A program made the position numbers and the translations under genes. From the NCBI GenBank assembly GCA_030533325.1, contig JAUNJJ010000006.1, forward strand, positions 17,560 through 81,559: a DNA stretch of 64,000 nucleotides, given 5' to 3'. Under the pieces are notes generated by a model, which ran no database searches, was not told the origin of the DNA, and was given only the letters and a program-made list of their open reading frames with translations. Shown here in pieces: positions 43,565 to 53,102 of the stretch. Position 1 is the first letter of the stretch. Each line of letters starts with the position of its first letter. The DNA comes from Oscillospiraceae bacterium (GTDB taxonomy: Bacteria > Bacillota > Clostridia > Oscillospirales > Ruminococcaceae).

Positions 43565-44689
43565 TTACTTTCCCGCCTTTCCTGCAAGTTCTTCGTATAT
43601 ATCGCTTATTTTATCATTGACTATGTTCATCTCATACTTTTCCCTTACGAGAGAATATGCGTTTTTACCATACTGTTCACGCAGTTCATCATCGTGAACA
43701 AGATTTTCTATTGCCTTAGCAAGCTTTTCCTCATCTCCCGGAGGGACCGTTATTCCGCTGTACCCGTCAGGACTTACATACGGCACACCTGTAGGAAGAG
43801 CTGTGTTTATAACCGGTTTTCCGTATACCATAGCCTCCATCTGAACAATACCGAATGCCTCACTGCTTGCCACAGAAGGCAGAACAAATATGTCACAGTC
43901 GCTGAATGCCGCTTTTAAGTCTCTGTCCGAAAGCACTCCCATAAAGTGAATTCTTTCCTCAGTTCCGGCCTTTTTAACTTCCTTCAGCAGATCATCGTGA
44001 AGCACACCGTCTCCGGCAATGAAAAGCTCACAGTCTGTTGTACGGCTCATTGCTCTGATAAGTACATCTATGCCCTTGTAGTATACAAGACGTCCGGTAA
44101 AAAGTATTTTTTTACTGCTTCTGCAGCTGAGCTTATCTGTAAGAAAAGGATATTTTTCAGCTTTTTCATATGCTCCGGTATCTATTCCGTAAGGCACTAT
44201 CCTGCATTTTTCACTGTACGGCTTAAGATACGGCGAACCTTTGATATGCCCCTCTGTAGCCACAAAAATGCAGTCTGCTCTCTTCAGAAAAGCATTCATA
44301 ACCGGCTTGTAGAAAGTCATAAGCTTCTTCTGCTTGACAATATCACTGTGCCAGCTTACAACTACCTTACCCTTGTATCCGGACAGCAGACACGCCAGAT
44401 CACCAAGAGGAAACGGCAGATGAACATGTACTATATCCGCTGCCCGGGCCATTTTTCTGAAATGGAACAGAAACGGAAGTGATACCGGCATTGAAAAGTA
44501 TGTTCCTATACTTCCCGAACGCCTGACTTTTACACCGTTTACCACCTCATCTGCCGTCCTGCCCTTTGGCTGACAAACCAGAACCTCTATGTCATAACGG
44601 TCTGAAAGTCCCTCTGAAATATCCTGAATAACACGCTCTATACCGCCTATATGAGGACTGTAGAGTTTATTTACCTGAAGTATCTTCAT
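43565..44689 (-). CDS. GT4 glycosyltransferase
   Basis: 374 residues. N-terminal acceptor half HIGGIERVIQDISEGL, donor half with KILFTGRLVYYKGIDVLIRAM and EAFGIVQMEAMVYGKPV (Glu pair). GT-B, retaining GT4 family, cytoplasmic or membrane-associated. It overlaps the preceding GT gene by 4 nt and is followed by rmd after 1 nt. Probably a mannosyl- or D-rhamnosyltransferase of the polymer; the donor is inferred from the neighbouring nucleotide-sugar genes. Confidence 0.92.
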   Translation of the reverse strand: MKILQVNKLYSPHIGGIERVIQDISEGLSDRYDIEVLVCQPKGRTADEVVNGVKVRRSGSIGTYFSMPVSLPFLFHFRKMARAADIVHVHLPFPLGDLACLLSGYKGKVVVSWHSDIVKQKKLMTFYKPVMNAFLKRADCIFVATEGHIKGSPYLKPYSEKCRIVPYGIDTGAYEKAEKYPFLTDKLSCRSSKKILFTGRLVYYKGIDVLIRAMSRTTDCELFIAGDGVLHDDLLKEVKKAGTEERIHFMGVLSDRDLKAAFSDCDIFVLPSVASSEAFGIVQMEAMVYGKPVINTALPTGVPYVSPDGYSGITVPPGDEEKLAKAIENLVHDDELREQYGKNAYSLVREKYEMNIVNDKISDIYEELAGKAGK

Positions 44690-45834
44690 CCCAGTACTTC
44701 CTCATATATTCCGTGAAGCTTTTCAGAAAATTTATTCCATGTAAACTCCGACGCTCTTTCCATGCCGCGCCTGCTCAGTTCTTCACCAAGTGCCCTGTCG
44801 GAGTAAATTTTATACATGCCTTCCGCAATGGATTCCGGAGAATATGCATCAACCATAACAGCACAGTCACCAACTACCTCCGGAAGAGAGGCTTCTCCGC
44901 TTGAAACCACAGGAACTCCGCATGCCATAGCCTCAAGAGGCGGCATGCCGAAGCCTTCATATATGGAAGGAAACACAAAGGCACAGGCTCCGTTCATAAG
45001 AGGACAGATATCCTCATCAGGAATATACTTTGTAAACTGAACACTCTCCTCAAGTCCCAGTTCCTGAACCTTACTGTAAATACCGCTGTTAAGCCAGCCC
45101 TTTCCGCCTGCCATAACAAGCTTCGGAACATCGCCGTATCTGTCCTTAAGAATTCTGTATGCTTCCACAAGGCGTTCAAGATTCTTTCTCGGTTCGATAG
45201 TTCCTAAGTAAAGGAAGTATTCCCCTTCTATCCCAAGGGATTTTTTCGTCTTTTCTATACGCTCACTGTCATCTATATGATAGAATTTTTCTGTGTTTAC
45301 ACCACAGTATACGACTTTTATCTTATCAGCAAACTGAGGATAGTATTTGATTATCTCACTTTTACTGAATTCTGAATCCGTTATTATTACATCTGCACGC
45401 TTCATTGACTTCTTCATGCCGGTAAGGAGGAGCTGCTTTGTTCTGAAACGGACAGTTTCCGGATAGGCTCTGATTACCATGTCATGAATGGTTACCACCT
45501 TTTTCCCATGTACAAAAGGCGGTACTATATAATTGAAAAAGTGCGTAAGCTCTGCTTTTTTTCCAAAAAACACGCTGTACGGCACCGGTATGATATTCAT
45601 TATGCTTCTGTATAAAAATCCGGAAAAATGTGATTCATTAAGTGAACAGTTCTCCTTCATATATGCAGCAAGTCTTTTTCTCTTAACCTCATGGTCCTTT
45701 CGTGAAAAATAGTCAAATGTATAGCGGTCCTCCGGGTGAGAACGTATCATCTCACCCACAAGACCCGCCTGACAATAGCCTATTCCTGACATATTTTCAC
45801 TGATAAGCGGCAGTACATCAAATGAAATATTCAT
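44686..45834 (-). CDS. GT4 glycosyltransferase (mannosyl/rhamnosyltransferase type)
   Basis: 382 residues. Starts with MNISFDVLPLISENMSGIGYC, has the YLGTIEPRKNLERLVEAY loop and EGFGMPPLEAMACGVPVV donor site. This subgroup often includes mannosyltransferases and rhamnosyltransferases using GDP-sugars. It begins 1 nt after gmd and ends in a 4-nt overlap with the next GT, so the genes are tightly coupled. Confidence 0.92.
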   Translation of the reverse strand: MNISFDVLPLISENMSGIGYCQAGLVGEMIRSHPEDRYTFDYFSRKDHEVKRKRLAAYMKENCSLNESHFSGFLYRSIMNIIPVPYSVFFGKKAELTHFFNYIVPPFVHGKKVVTIHDMVIRAYPETVRFRTKQLLLTGMKKSMKRADVIITDSEFSKSEIIKYYPQFADKIKVVYCGVNTEKFYHIDDSERIEKTKKSLGIEGEYFLYLGTIEPRKNLERLVEAYRILKDRYGDVPKLVMAGGKGWLNSGIYSKVQELGLEESVQFTKYIPDEDICPLMNGACAFVFPSIYEGFGMPPLEAMACGVPVVSSGEASLPEVVGDCAVMVDAYSPESIAEGMYKIYSDRALGEELSRRGMERASEFTWNKFSEKLHGIYEEVLG

Positions 45835-45835
45835 A

Positions 45836-46876
<1,041 letters not shown>

Positions 46877-46892
46877 TTACTCCTCTTCTTTA

Positions 46893-47972
46893 TTAAATGA
46901 GATCTCTTCTGTTGCATGTTTTCAGGGTTTCAATAACCTTTTTAACCTGCTGTGTATGCTCCTTTGAACAGATAAGCATTGCGTCATCTGTATCTACTAT
47001 AATTATATCCTCTACGCCAAGTGCTGCGATGAGTTTTTTGTTACCGCAGATTATGCTTCTGTTTGTATCTATGCTTATTACATCGCCTGACACATAGTTT
47101 CCGCATTCATCTGTCTTGTTTATCTTTTCAAGGGCAAGCCAGCTTCCTACATCATCCCATCCGAAGCTTCCGGAAAGTGTGTAGATATTTTCTGCCTTTT
47201 CCATAATTCCGAAGTCAATTGACTCCGACCTGAAGTTTTCAAAACACTCTGCAAGTGTTTCTCTGAAGCTTCCTGTAAGTGCTGTTTCCCTCATCCGGAG
47301 ATAGCCTTCATACATATCAGGAAGGAACTTCTTAAAGTTATTCATGATAGATGATACCTTCCATACGAACATACCGCTGTTCCAGAGATAGCGTCCGGAG
47401 TTAAGGTATTCCTTTGCTGTTTCACGGCAAGGTTTTTCAACGAATTTGTCCACCTTGTAAACGCCAGCCATATCCTCGTCAGCCGCACTGCAGAACTTGA
47501 TATATCCGTAGCCTGTTTCAGGATACGTCGGAGTGATACCCACTGTAACAAGATTTTCACCCTTCATGGCAACCTTTACAGCATGGCGCATGGTATCCGT
47601 GTAGAGCTCATCGTATTTTATAAGATGGTCTGAAGGAAGAACCATCATAACCGCATCTTCGTTGTATTTTTTGCTTATTACTGCCGCTGCAAGAGCAATA
47701 CATGGTGCTGTATTTCTTGCAACGGGTTCTGCGAGTATATTTTCCGAAGGAATATCCGGCAGCTGTTCATTTATAAGCGGAACGTAATTTTCGTTTGTTA
47801 CTATAAATATATCTTCTGTATCGACTATCGGAAGAAGTCTCTTTATAGTTTTCTGAATCATCGTCTCTCCGTCCGATGTCAGTGAAAGAAACTGCTTGGG
47901 ATATGAACTGCGGCTTTTCGGCCAGAATCTTTCGCCCTTGCCGCCTGCCATAATTACTGCTGTAATTTTCAT
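46893..47972 (-). CDS. manC: Mannose-1-phosphate guanylyltransferase
   Basis: 359 residues. Pyrophosphorylase signature AGGKGERFWPKSRSSYPKQFL at the N-terminus (ordering seen directly), VMMVLPSDHLI, FVEKP and WNSGMFVWK. It makes GDP-mannose from mannose-1-phosphate and GTP. It lacks the C-terminal phosphomannose isomerase domain of the bifunctional enzymes, so it is the short, single-function form. It lies 22 nt upstream of gmd, its direct product user. Confidence 0.96.
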   Translation of the reverse strand: MKITAVIMAGGKGERFWPKSRSSYPKQFLSLTSDGETMIQKTIKRLLPIVDTEDIFIVTNENYVPLINEQLPDIPSENILAEPVARNTAPCIALAAAVISKKYNEDAVMMVLPSDHLIKYDELYTDTMRHAVKVAMKGENLVTVGITPTYPETGYGYIKFCSAADEDMAGVYKVDKFVEKPCRETAKEYLNSGRYLWNSGMFVWKVSSIMNNFKKFLPDMYEGYLRMRETALTGSFRETLAECFENFRSESIDFGIMEKAENIYTLSGSFGWDDVGSWLALEKINKTDECGNYVSGDVISIDTNRSIICGNKKLIAALGVEDIIIVDTDDAMLICSKEHTQQVKKVIETLKTCNRRDLI

Positions 47973-47980
47973 AGATTAAA

Positions 47981-49342
47981 TTATTCCTTTCCGTTTGTAC
48001 TGGCTATAATATTTTCCGATTCATTTGTTTTGCCCGGAAAAATCATGGTCTTTATGGTCATGAGTATTATCTTAAAGTCAAGCAGAAGACTGTATTTTTC
48101 TATGTACATAAGATCCATACGAAGCTTGTCATAAGGTGTAGTATCGTACTTTCCCATAATCTGTGCATAGCCCGTAAGTCCTGCTTTAACCGTAAGTCTG
48201 AAACTGAACTCTGCCATGTCCTTTTCATATTCGGCAGCGATAGCCGGTCTCTCCGGTCTCGGTCCGACAAAGGACATGTCGCCTTTTATTATATTGAATA
48301 TCTGAGGAAGCTCATCAAGACGGCATTTGCGGATAAATGCACCTACCTTCGTGATTCGGCTGTCTCCGTCCTTTGCAAGAACGGCTTTTCCGTCCTTTTC
48401 GGCATCGACAGTCATGCTTCTGAACTTCAGAACGTTAAATTTCTTTCCGTGTGTGGTAAGTCTCTCCTGTCTGTAGATAACCGGACCGCCGTCTTCAATC
48501 TTTATCGCCAGTGCTACAACGGCCATTGGTATAAGCAGAAACGGCAGAATAACAATTGCAAAGACAAAATCAAAAATACGCTTCGCCGCTCTTGCCTCTA
48601 TGGAAAGACCGTCGTTTCTGCAAAGAAGAAGAGGCGAGTCAAAAAGATTTATTTCCTGGGCACCGCGGACTATTATGTCGGATATCTTAGGTGCCATATA
48701 CACTCTCAGCTGTCTGTCAAAGCAGAACTTAAGTATATCATTTCTTATACGGTCAGGAACATCGTACAGAATCACACCGCCGTAGCCAAGTATCTTTTCC
48801 TTGATAACAGCTATATCCTCATCAGCCTTCACTGATTCGGATATTATGTACTTGTCCGCACGCTGACTCATCTTGACAACAAGGCTGCTGGCATTTCTGC
48901 TTCCGTATACTATTATCATCTTCCTTGGCGGAAACAGTTTTGCGTAGACAAATGCGTATATAAGAGTCCATACAAGTACTATAATAATATCTGTAACAGT
49001 CAGAAAAATCATCGGCATAAAATGCATGAAATCACGCCCGATAACACTTATCTGACAGTAGGTTATTAAATTTATAACAAACACTGATATAAGCTGAGAG
49101 TAAAATGCCTCTGATTTTCTCAGATATCCTACCTTATAGCTTCCGTAAACCTTATTGAAAATAACGGTTATGACTACATAAATTCCGATAACCATCCAGT
49201 TTCCCTTACGGTAAAAAGGAAGAACTATCTGCTGCGAATAGCAGAGGTACCATACCAAAGCAAACGCCAGACCAAGCAAAGAAGTATTTATAACTGCTGA
49301 CAGCCAGTTAAACGTTCTTTTATATTGTTCAAATTTTTTCAT
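47981..49342 (-). CDS. Initiating polyprenyl-phosphate sugar-1-phosphate transferase (WbaP/WcaJ type)
   Basis: 453 residues from the ATG at 49342. An in-frame TTG at 49354 lies nearer GAGGA but too close to it, so the start is uncertain by 12 nt. N-terminal four or five membrane helices (about 15-145), a soluble middle, and the C-terminal bacterial sugar transferase domain (about 255-435) with KRIFDFVFAIVILP, VIYRQERL, LKFRSM, RLDELPQ and SFVGPRPE. It transfers a sugar-1-phosphate from an NDP-sugar to undecaprenyl phosphate, starting repeat-unit or primer synthesis. First gene of the operon, behind its promoter. Which sugar is used is not decided. Confidence 0.93.
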   Translation of the reverse strand: MKKFEQYKRTFNWLSAVINTSLLGLAFALVWYLCYSQQIVLPFYRKGNWMVIGIYVVITVIFNKVYGSYKVGYLRKSEAFYSQLISVFVINLITYCQISVIGRDFMHFMPMIFLTVTDIIIVLVWTLIYAFVYAKLFPPRKMIIVYGSRNASSLVVKMSQRADKYIISESVKADEDIAVIKEKILGYGGVILYDVPDRIRNDILKFCFDRQLRVYMAPKISDIIVRGAQEINLFDSPLLLCRNDGLSIEARAAKRIFDFVFAIVILPFLLIPMAVVALAIKIEDGGPVIYRQERLTTHGKKFNVLKFRSMTVDAEKDGKAVLAKDGDSRITKVGAFIRKCRLDELPQIFNIIKGDMSFVGPRPERPAIAAEYEKDMAEFSFRLTVKAGLTGYAQIMGKYDTTPYDKLRMDLMYIEKYSLLLDFKIILMTIKTMIFPGKTNESENIIASTNGKE

Positions 49343-49417
49343 AAGTTTTATCAAAATCCTCGGTTTCGGTTACAAAACACATAAACAAGCCGGATTTTCC
49401 GGCACATACATATTTAT

Positions 49418-49445
49418 ATTATAACCATAAATTCGGAAAAGTCAA
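49418..49445 (-). promoter_or_regulatory. Promoter of the polysaccharide operon
   Basis: Minus strand: TTGACT (49445-49440), 16-nt spacer, TATAAT (49423-49418). The leader contains a short perfect hairpin GCCGGA/TCCGGC at 49389-49403. No other clear promoter was seen in the following 16 kb. Confidence 0.72.
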
Positions 49446-49556
49446 TATAAATTACGATATTTTTTTGTAGAAAAATACACTTTAAATGGTAAATTCAGAA
49501 TAACTACTATTGTTTGCCATAAGTTTTTTTACAAATAAATTTTTTTCAAAAATCAC

Positions 49557-49585
49557 TTGCAAAGCACTGAAAAATATGATATAAT
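49557..49585 (+). promoter_or_regulatory. Promoter of tRNA-Leu
   Basis: TTGCAA (49557-49562), 17 nt, TGA-TATAAT (49580-49585, extended -10), 28 nt before the tRNA. Confidence 0.75.
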
Positions 49586-49612
49586 TTAAAAGATGTTTCA
49601 TACATTGTTTAT

Positions 49613-49696
49613 GCGGATATGGCGAAACTGGCAGACGCGCTAGCTTCAGGTGCTAGTCGGGGCAACCCGGTGCAGGTTCAAGTCCTGTTATCCGCA
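49613..49696 (+). tRNA. tRNA-Leu (anticodon CAG)
   Basis: 84 nt with acceptor GCGGATA/TATCCGC and discriminator A, anticodon stem CTAGC/GCTAG with loop TTCAGGT (anticodon CAG), the long variable arm of class II tRNAs (TCGGGGCAACCCGG) and T loop TTCAAGT. CCA not encoded. Confidence 0.96.
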
Positions 49697-49733
49697 TTAT
49701 TTTTTTGCCGTTTTACAAGGTGGGATCTCATAT

Positions 49734-50432
49734 ATGAATATCTACATAGATGAATCCGGTTCAATAAACAATCATCAAATAAAAAAAGATTTCTTCATTA
49801 TAGCAATTGTTTGTGAAAAGGATAAAAGTCTAAAAAATTCGTATAAGCGTTTCGTTAAATCTCAGTATGATAATCTTATAAAGCTTGATAGCGATTCCAA
49901 AGAAAATAATAAGATGTTCGATAGGAATGGTTTCAAAGAATTAAAAGGTTCAAAATTTAATCCTGAAATGAAAAAGAAATTTATTCATCATTTCTCACAA
50001 AAAAATAATTTTGACCTGTTTTATATAATTATAGATAACAGTAAATTAAATGATAAAATATGTCAAAATACTGCAAGAGCATTTAATTACTTTTTGAAAT
50101 CAGCATTAGAATATTTTATACGACTCAATTATATTCCCAAAGATGAAGATTTACATATACAGCTTGATGAACGAAATGAAAAAACTGAAAGCAAGCATTT
50201 CCTTCAGGATTACTTAAATACAGAGTTAGGATTTAACGGAATCCACAATGGTAAAATTGATGTTAAATATTTTGATTCATCCAAAAATACATTAATACAA
50301 GTAGCAGATGTATTCTCTAATATTATGTATTCACATAAGTTGAATGGATACTATGATGAAGACTTAAAAAAATTAAAAGAAGCTGATATCTTAAAACAGG
50401 AATTTGTATTTCCTAAAAATAACAACAGTTGA
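49734..50432 (+). CDS. DUF3800 protein
   Basis: 232 residues from the ATG at 49734 (AAGGTGGG 9 nt upstream); the open frame extends back into the tRNA but that part cannot be coding. N-terminal NIYIDESGSI and C-terminal TLIQVADVFSNIMY are the two hallmark blocks of DUF3800, with conserved acidic residues (D in IDESG, Asp in VADV, ID nearby) that hint at a metal-dependent nuclease-like fold; the activity is not established as far as I know. The gene is clearly richer in A+T than its neighbours and sits 38 nt after tRNA-Leu, a common insertion spot, so recent acquisition is plausible. It may be read through from the tRNA promoter. Confidence 0.85.
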   Translation: MNIYIDESGSINNHQIKKDFFIIAIVCEKDKSLKNSYKRFVKSQYDNLIKLDSDSKENNKMFDRNGFKELKGSKFNPEMKKKFIHHFSQKNNFDLFYIIIDNSKLNDKICQNTARAFNYFLKSALEYFIRLNYIPKDEDLHIQLDERNEKTESKHFLQDYLNTELGFNGIHNGKIDVKYFDSSKNTLIQVADVFSNIMYSHKLNGYYDEDLKKLKEADILKQEFVFPKNNNS

Positions 50433-50456
50433 GAAAGCGAAAAATTCAATTGCATA

Positions 50457-50485
50457 TTGACATTATTAATGGCATATGATATAAT
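50457..50485 (+). promoter_or_regulatory. Consensus promoter of an orphan small RNA
   Basis: TTGACA (50457-50462), exactly 17 nt, TGA-TATAAT (50480-50485): full consensus at both boxes plus extended -10, the strongest-looking promoter in the window, with no protein gene behind it. Confidence 0.85.
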
Positions 50486-50490
50486 ATAAG

Positions 50491-50609
50491 TACCGACAGT
50501 AAGTCCTAATAAAGTGCCATGTTTTCAGGTAAGCGTTATGTGTTAGCGTCACTCTTAGGCAATTGGTATTTTGATAATTAGCCGGCTATACAGTCGGCTT
50601 TTATTTTTT
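50491..50609 (+). ncRNA. Candidate structured small RNA, about 115 nt, family not recognised
   Basis: A transcript from the 50457 promoter would fold as a three-way junction. P1 is TACC 50491-50494 with GGTA 50565-50568. P2 is CCTAA 50505-50509 with TTAGG 50555-50559, continued by AGTG 50513-50516 with CACT 50550-50553. One inner hairpin is CC(A)TG-TTTT-CAGG (50517-50529). The other is GCGTTA/TAGCGT (50533-50549, two G-T pairs). It ends in an intrinsic terminator. No open frame with a ribosome site is seen, and no gene on this strand lies within 1.6 kb downstream, so it is not an obvious riboswitch. It does not match 6S, SRP, tmRNA or any riboswitch consensus I know. Confidence 0.6.
50580..50609 (+). 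terminator. Terminator of the small RNA
   Basis: AGCCGGCT / AGTCGGCT (one G-T pair), 4-nt loop ATAC, then TTTTATTTTTT. Confidence 0.88.
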
Positions 50610-50671
50610 ATAAAAGAGCAAAAGAGGAATAAGAAAAGCAAAAAAATATAAGTGATTATATATCAGAAAAC

Positions 50672-50725
50672 ACAAAACAATAAAAACAACCCGATAAGAC
50701 CAGGTCTTAGTCCTGTCTTACCGGG
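50672..50725 (-). terminator. Terminator of the AAA-ATPase gene
   Basis: CCCGGTAAGAC / GTCTTATCGGG on the minus strand, then GTTGTTTTTATTGTTTT; it lies within 50 nt of the stop codon. Confidence 0.85.
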
Positions 50726-50733
50726 TGTTTCTG

Positions 50734-51993
50734 TTATTTTAACACTGTTTCAATCTTACATTCATGTTTTTTGGTTTTTTCATTGTAATTAATTCCCACA
50801 AGCAGGATTTCTCCGCTGAATGCCTTCAGAAGTTCATCTGACTTACGGATAGCATTCATTACCTCTTCCCATCCACTGTCTTCAATACAATTGATAAATT
50901 CCTGCTGTACTTCCTTGTTTGGTATCCAGGCTTCCTCTGTATCTTTGCTGTAAGTAAGATACCCAAGATGAATGAGCAGTGTAACAACATCATCCGCTGA
51001 CTGGAATGTTATCATATCGTTCTGAAATTTTTCAGTATTTACTTTTATTCTTTCCCCTGCAATCATCTTTATTACTGACTGGCGCAGACCGTCTATATCT
51101 GCTTGTATAAATACTTTCAGCGCCTCAAAACTTTCTGTTTTTGTCCAGTAGTTGCTGAATATTTTTCTCGTACATGCCAGCACTACAGACTGCGGGTTAT
51201 AAATCGGTTCATCATCAACAAGATATCCGTTGTACCATTCTTTCATCTCATCAAATGAAAGTCCGTACCTGTCGCAGAGTTCCTCTGTTTCCTTCTCCGT
51301 AAATCCCATAAATGATGAATACGGTGCCGCATCATTTATCGAAAACTCGTGATACATATTCAACGCCGAATGCTCACCATACTTCTTTACAGGGAAAATA
51401 CCTGTTGCATAGTCAAGGGCTACGTATTCCTTCTCCTTTAGCAGATCACGAAGAAAATCAAGATAATAATTCTGACCTTCCGTATCATGCTGAAACACTC
51501 TGAACACGCAGTCCCATTCGTCAATTACGAATACAAACGGTATCCCCTCTTCTGCGTATATTTCCCCGAATATTTCGTCCAGAGAATAATCATCAGTAAA
51601 ATCCATTTCTCCGTAAGCTTTCAAAAGGTCACGCCTTAAAGATTTTTCAAGTTTTTCTGTCATCTCCCTGCCGCCTGATGATTTTGAAGCAAATCCCCTC
51701 ACATCAAATCTCATGACATTGTACCTGTTCAGATGCTTTTCATAATCCGGTGTTTCAGAAACTGCAAGATTCCTGAAAAGTTCCCTCGAATCACATCCTC
51801 TGCTGTAATATGCCACAAGCATATTGGCTGCCATTGACTTTCCGAATCTTCTTGGTCTGCTTACGCAGATGTGCTTACCGGTTGTACGCAGATTTTTATT
51901 TGTTATTTCTATCATTAACGACTTGTCAATATATATTTCTGAATTTATGGCTTCAAAGAACAAATCATTTCCAGGATTAAGGTATATACCCAT
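50734..51993 (-). CDS. AAA-ATPase-like protein with apparent internal loss of the DUF1703 nuclease core
   Basis: 419 residues. The N-terminal AAA-ATPase_like domain is complete: Walker A region VSRPRRFGKSMAANML (about 44-59) and Walker B FVFVIDEWD (about 147-155). Full-length members are near 520-560 residues and end with a PD-(D/E)XK domain whose last strand reads like LLLVGINYD..TKKH.C.I. Here MNAIRKSDELLKA runs straight into FSGEILLVGINYNEKTKKHECKIE, so about 100 residues holding the nuclease active site seem to be missing in frame. It is either a natural short variant or an inactivated gene; the frame is intact. These proteins are common, multi-copy accessory genes in gut Firmicutes and Bacteroidetes. 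Confidence 0.8.
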   Translation of the reverse strand: MGIYLNPGNDLFFEAINSEIYIDKSLMIEITNKNLRTTGKHICVSRPRRFGKSMAANMLVAYYSRGCDSRELFRNLAVSETPDYEKHLNRYNVMRFDVRGFASKSSGGREMTEKLEKSLRRDLLKAYGEMDFTDDYSLDEIFGEIYAEEGIPFVFVIDEWDCVFRVFQHDTEGQNYYLDFLRDLLKEKEYVALDYATGIFPVKKYGEHSALNMYHEFSINDAAPYSSFMGFTEKETEELCDRYGLSFDEMKEWYNGYLVDDEPIYNPQSVVLACTRKIFSNYWTKTESFEALKVFIQADIDGLRQSVIKMIAGERIKVNTEKFQNDMITFQSADDVVTLLIHLGYLTYSKDTEEAWIPNKEVQQEFINCIEDSGWEEVMNAIRKSDELLKAFSGEILLVGINYNEKTKKHECKIETVLK

Positions 51994-52107
51994 TGTCGTT
52001 CGTGCCTCCTTTTCAGGTCATTTATAACTTAGCTTAAGTATACCACAATCTAAAAGTATATGCAACCAAATTTGTAAAAAGCACAGTGACAGGCATAAAT
52101 AAAGTCT

Positions 52108-52165
52108 GACACAAAAATAAAAGCACTCTACTAATTGCAGCCAGCAGAGTGCTTTTTTGTGTGTC
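52108..52165. repeat. Long inverted repeat with terminator-like core
   Basis: GACACAAAAA-TA-AAAGCACTCT (52108-52129) pairs almost perfectly with 52146-52165, loop 16 nt. T-runs occur on both strands, so it could terminate in either direction, yet no gene ends here: the flanking genes at 51993 and 52310 both start away from it. The rest of 51994-52309 is AT-rich with no gene seen. It may be a remnant of a small mobile element or of a lost gene's terminator. Confidence 0.6.
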
Positions 52166-52244
52166 ATATGACAACATTCTCTTCGTGATTATTATATCAC
52201 TTTATATGTCAAGTCGATTGATGTTATATATTAAAAAGTAGATA

Positions 52245-52273
52245 TTGCAATTTATCCATAATCATGATAGAAT
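52245..52273 (+). promoter_or_regulatory. Promoter of aquaporin gene
   Basis: TTGCAA (52245-52250), 17 nt, TGA-TAGAAT (52268-52273, extended -10). Confidence 0.65.
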
Positions 52274-52309
52274 ATAATAAGTATAATTTTAATTATCAGG
52301 AGGTTATTC

Positions 52310-53014
52310 ATGGAAAACATTAAAAAGTACATTGCCGAATTTATCGGCACAATGGTTCTTGTAATTCTCGGCTGCGGAACTGCAATGCTTGTTGGCTGTG
52401 ACGCTGAAAACGGCGGAGGATATATTCTCACAGCTCTGGCATTCGGACTCGTTATTGTCGGGATGGCATACTGCATAGGAAACATCTCAGGCTGCCACAT
52501 TAATCCGGCTGTTTCCCTCGGTGTTTTGCTGAGCGGCGGAATGAGTTTTCCTTTATTCTGCGGTTATGTACTCGCTCAGTGCGTGGGGGCATTTACTGGT
52601 TCCGGACTTCTTGCACTGATTTTCTCGATGGGGGCTGTTGATGACAAAACAGGCGGTTTCGGCTCGAACGGTCTTGCAAATGTAAACGGAAGTGCTGCTG
52701 CAGGATGTGTTGTTGAGATTATTCTCACATTTATATTTGTTTTAACCATTCTCGGCGTGACTTCAAAGAAAGCTAACCACGGCTCATTCGGCGGTCTTAT
52801 CATCGGACTTACGCTCACACTTGTTCATATCTTCGGAATAGGACTTACAGGAACATCAGTAAACCCGGCAAGGAGCATCGGTCCTGCACTTGTTGCAGCT
52901 ATTGAAGGCAACACAGATCCTGTCTCATGCTTATGGGTATTTATCCTTGCACCGCTGGTAGGTGCAGCTCTTGCAGCTCTTACATACAGATTCCTTGAAA
53001 GCAGCAAGGCATAA
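52310..53014 (+). CDS. aqpZ: Aquaporin (MIP family, AqpZ-like)
   Basis: 234 residues, six membrane helices and two half-helices with the paired NPA motifs HINPAVSLG and SVNPARSIGP. The short loops and small size fit a water-specific AqpZ-type channel rather than a glycerol facilitator, which would carry an Asp after the second NPAR (here S). Inner membrane. CAGGAGG precedes the ATG. Possibly co-transcribed with the GH5 gene through an intervening hairpin. Confidence 0.93.
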   Translation: MENIKKYIAEFIGTMVLVILGCGTAMLVGCDAENGGGYILTALAFGLVIVGMAYCIGNISGCHINPAVSLGVLLSGGMSFPLFCGYVLAQCVGAFTGSGLLALIFSMGAVDDKTGGFGSNGLANVNGSAAAGCVVEIILTFIFVLTILGVTSKKANHGSFGGLIIGLTLTLVHIFGIGLTGTSVNPARSIGPALVAAIEGNTDPVSCLWVFILAPLVGAALAALTYRFLESSKA

Positions 53015-53040
53015 TTTACATTCTGAAAAATCAAACAGTA

Positions 53041-53086
53041 AAAGCTGTAACTAATATCGCATGATTTCAGTTACAGCTTTATTTTA
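53041..53086 (+). terminator. Terminator-like hairpin between aqpZ and the GH5 gene
   Basis: AAAGCTGTAAC / GTTACAGCTTT stem, 18-nt loop, then TATTTTAT. The GH5 ribosome site begins 5 nt later and no separate promoter fits in between, so it may be a leaky terminator or attenuator controlling GH5 expression. Confidence 0.7.
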
Positions 53087-53102
53087 TGACAGGAGAATTT
53101 TT

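Noticed and set aside
49613..52300. Integrated element with att repeats at tRNA-Leu
   Set aside because: No duplicate of the tRNA 3' end was found downstream, and no integrase is present; only single accessory genes can be supported.
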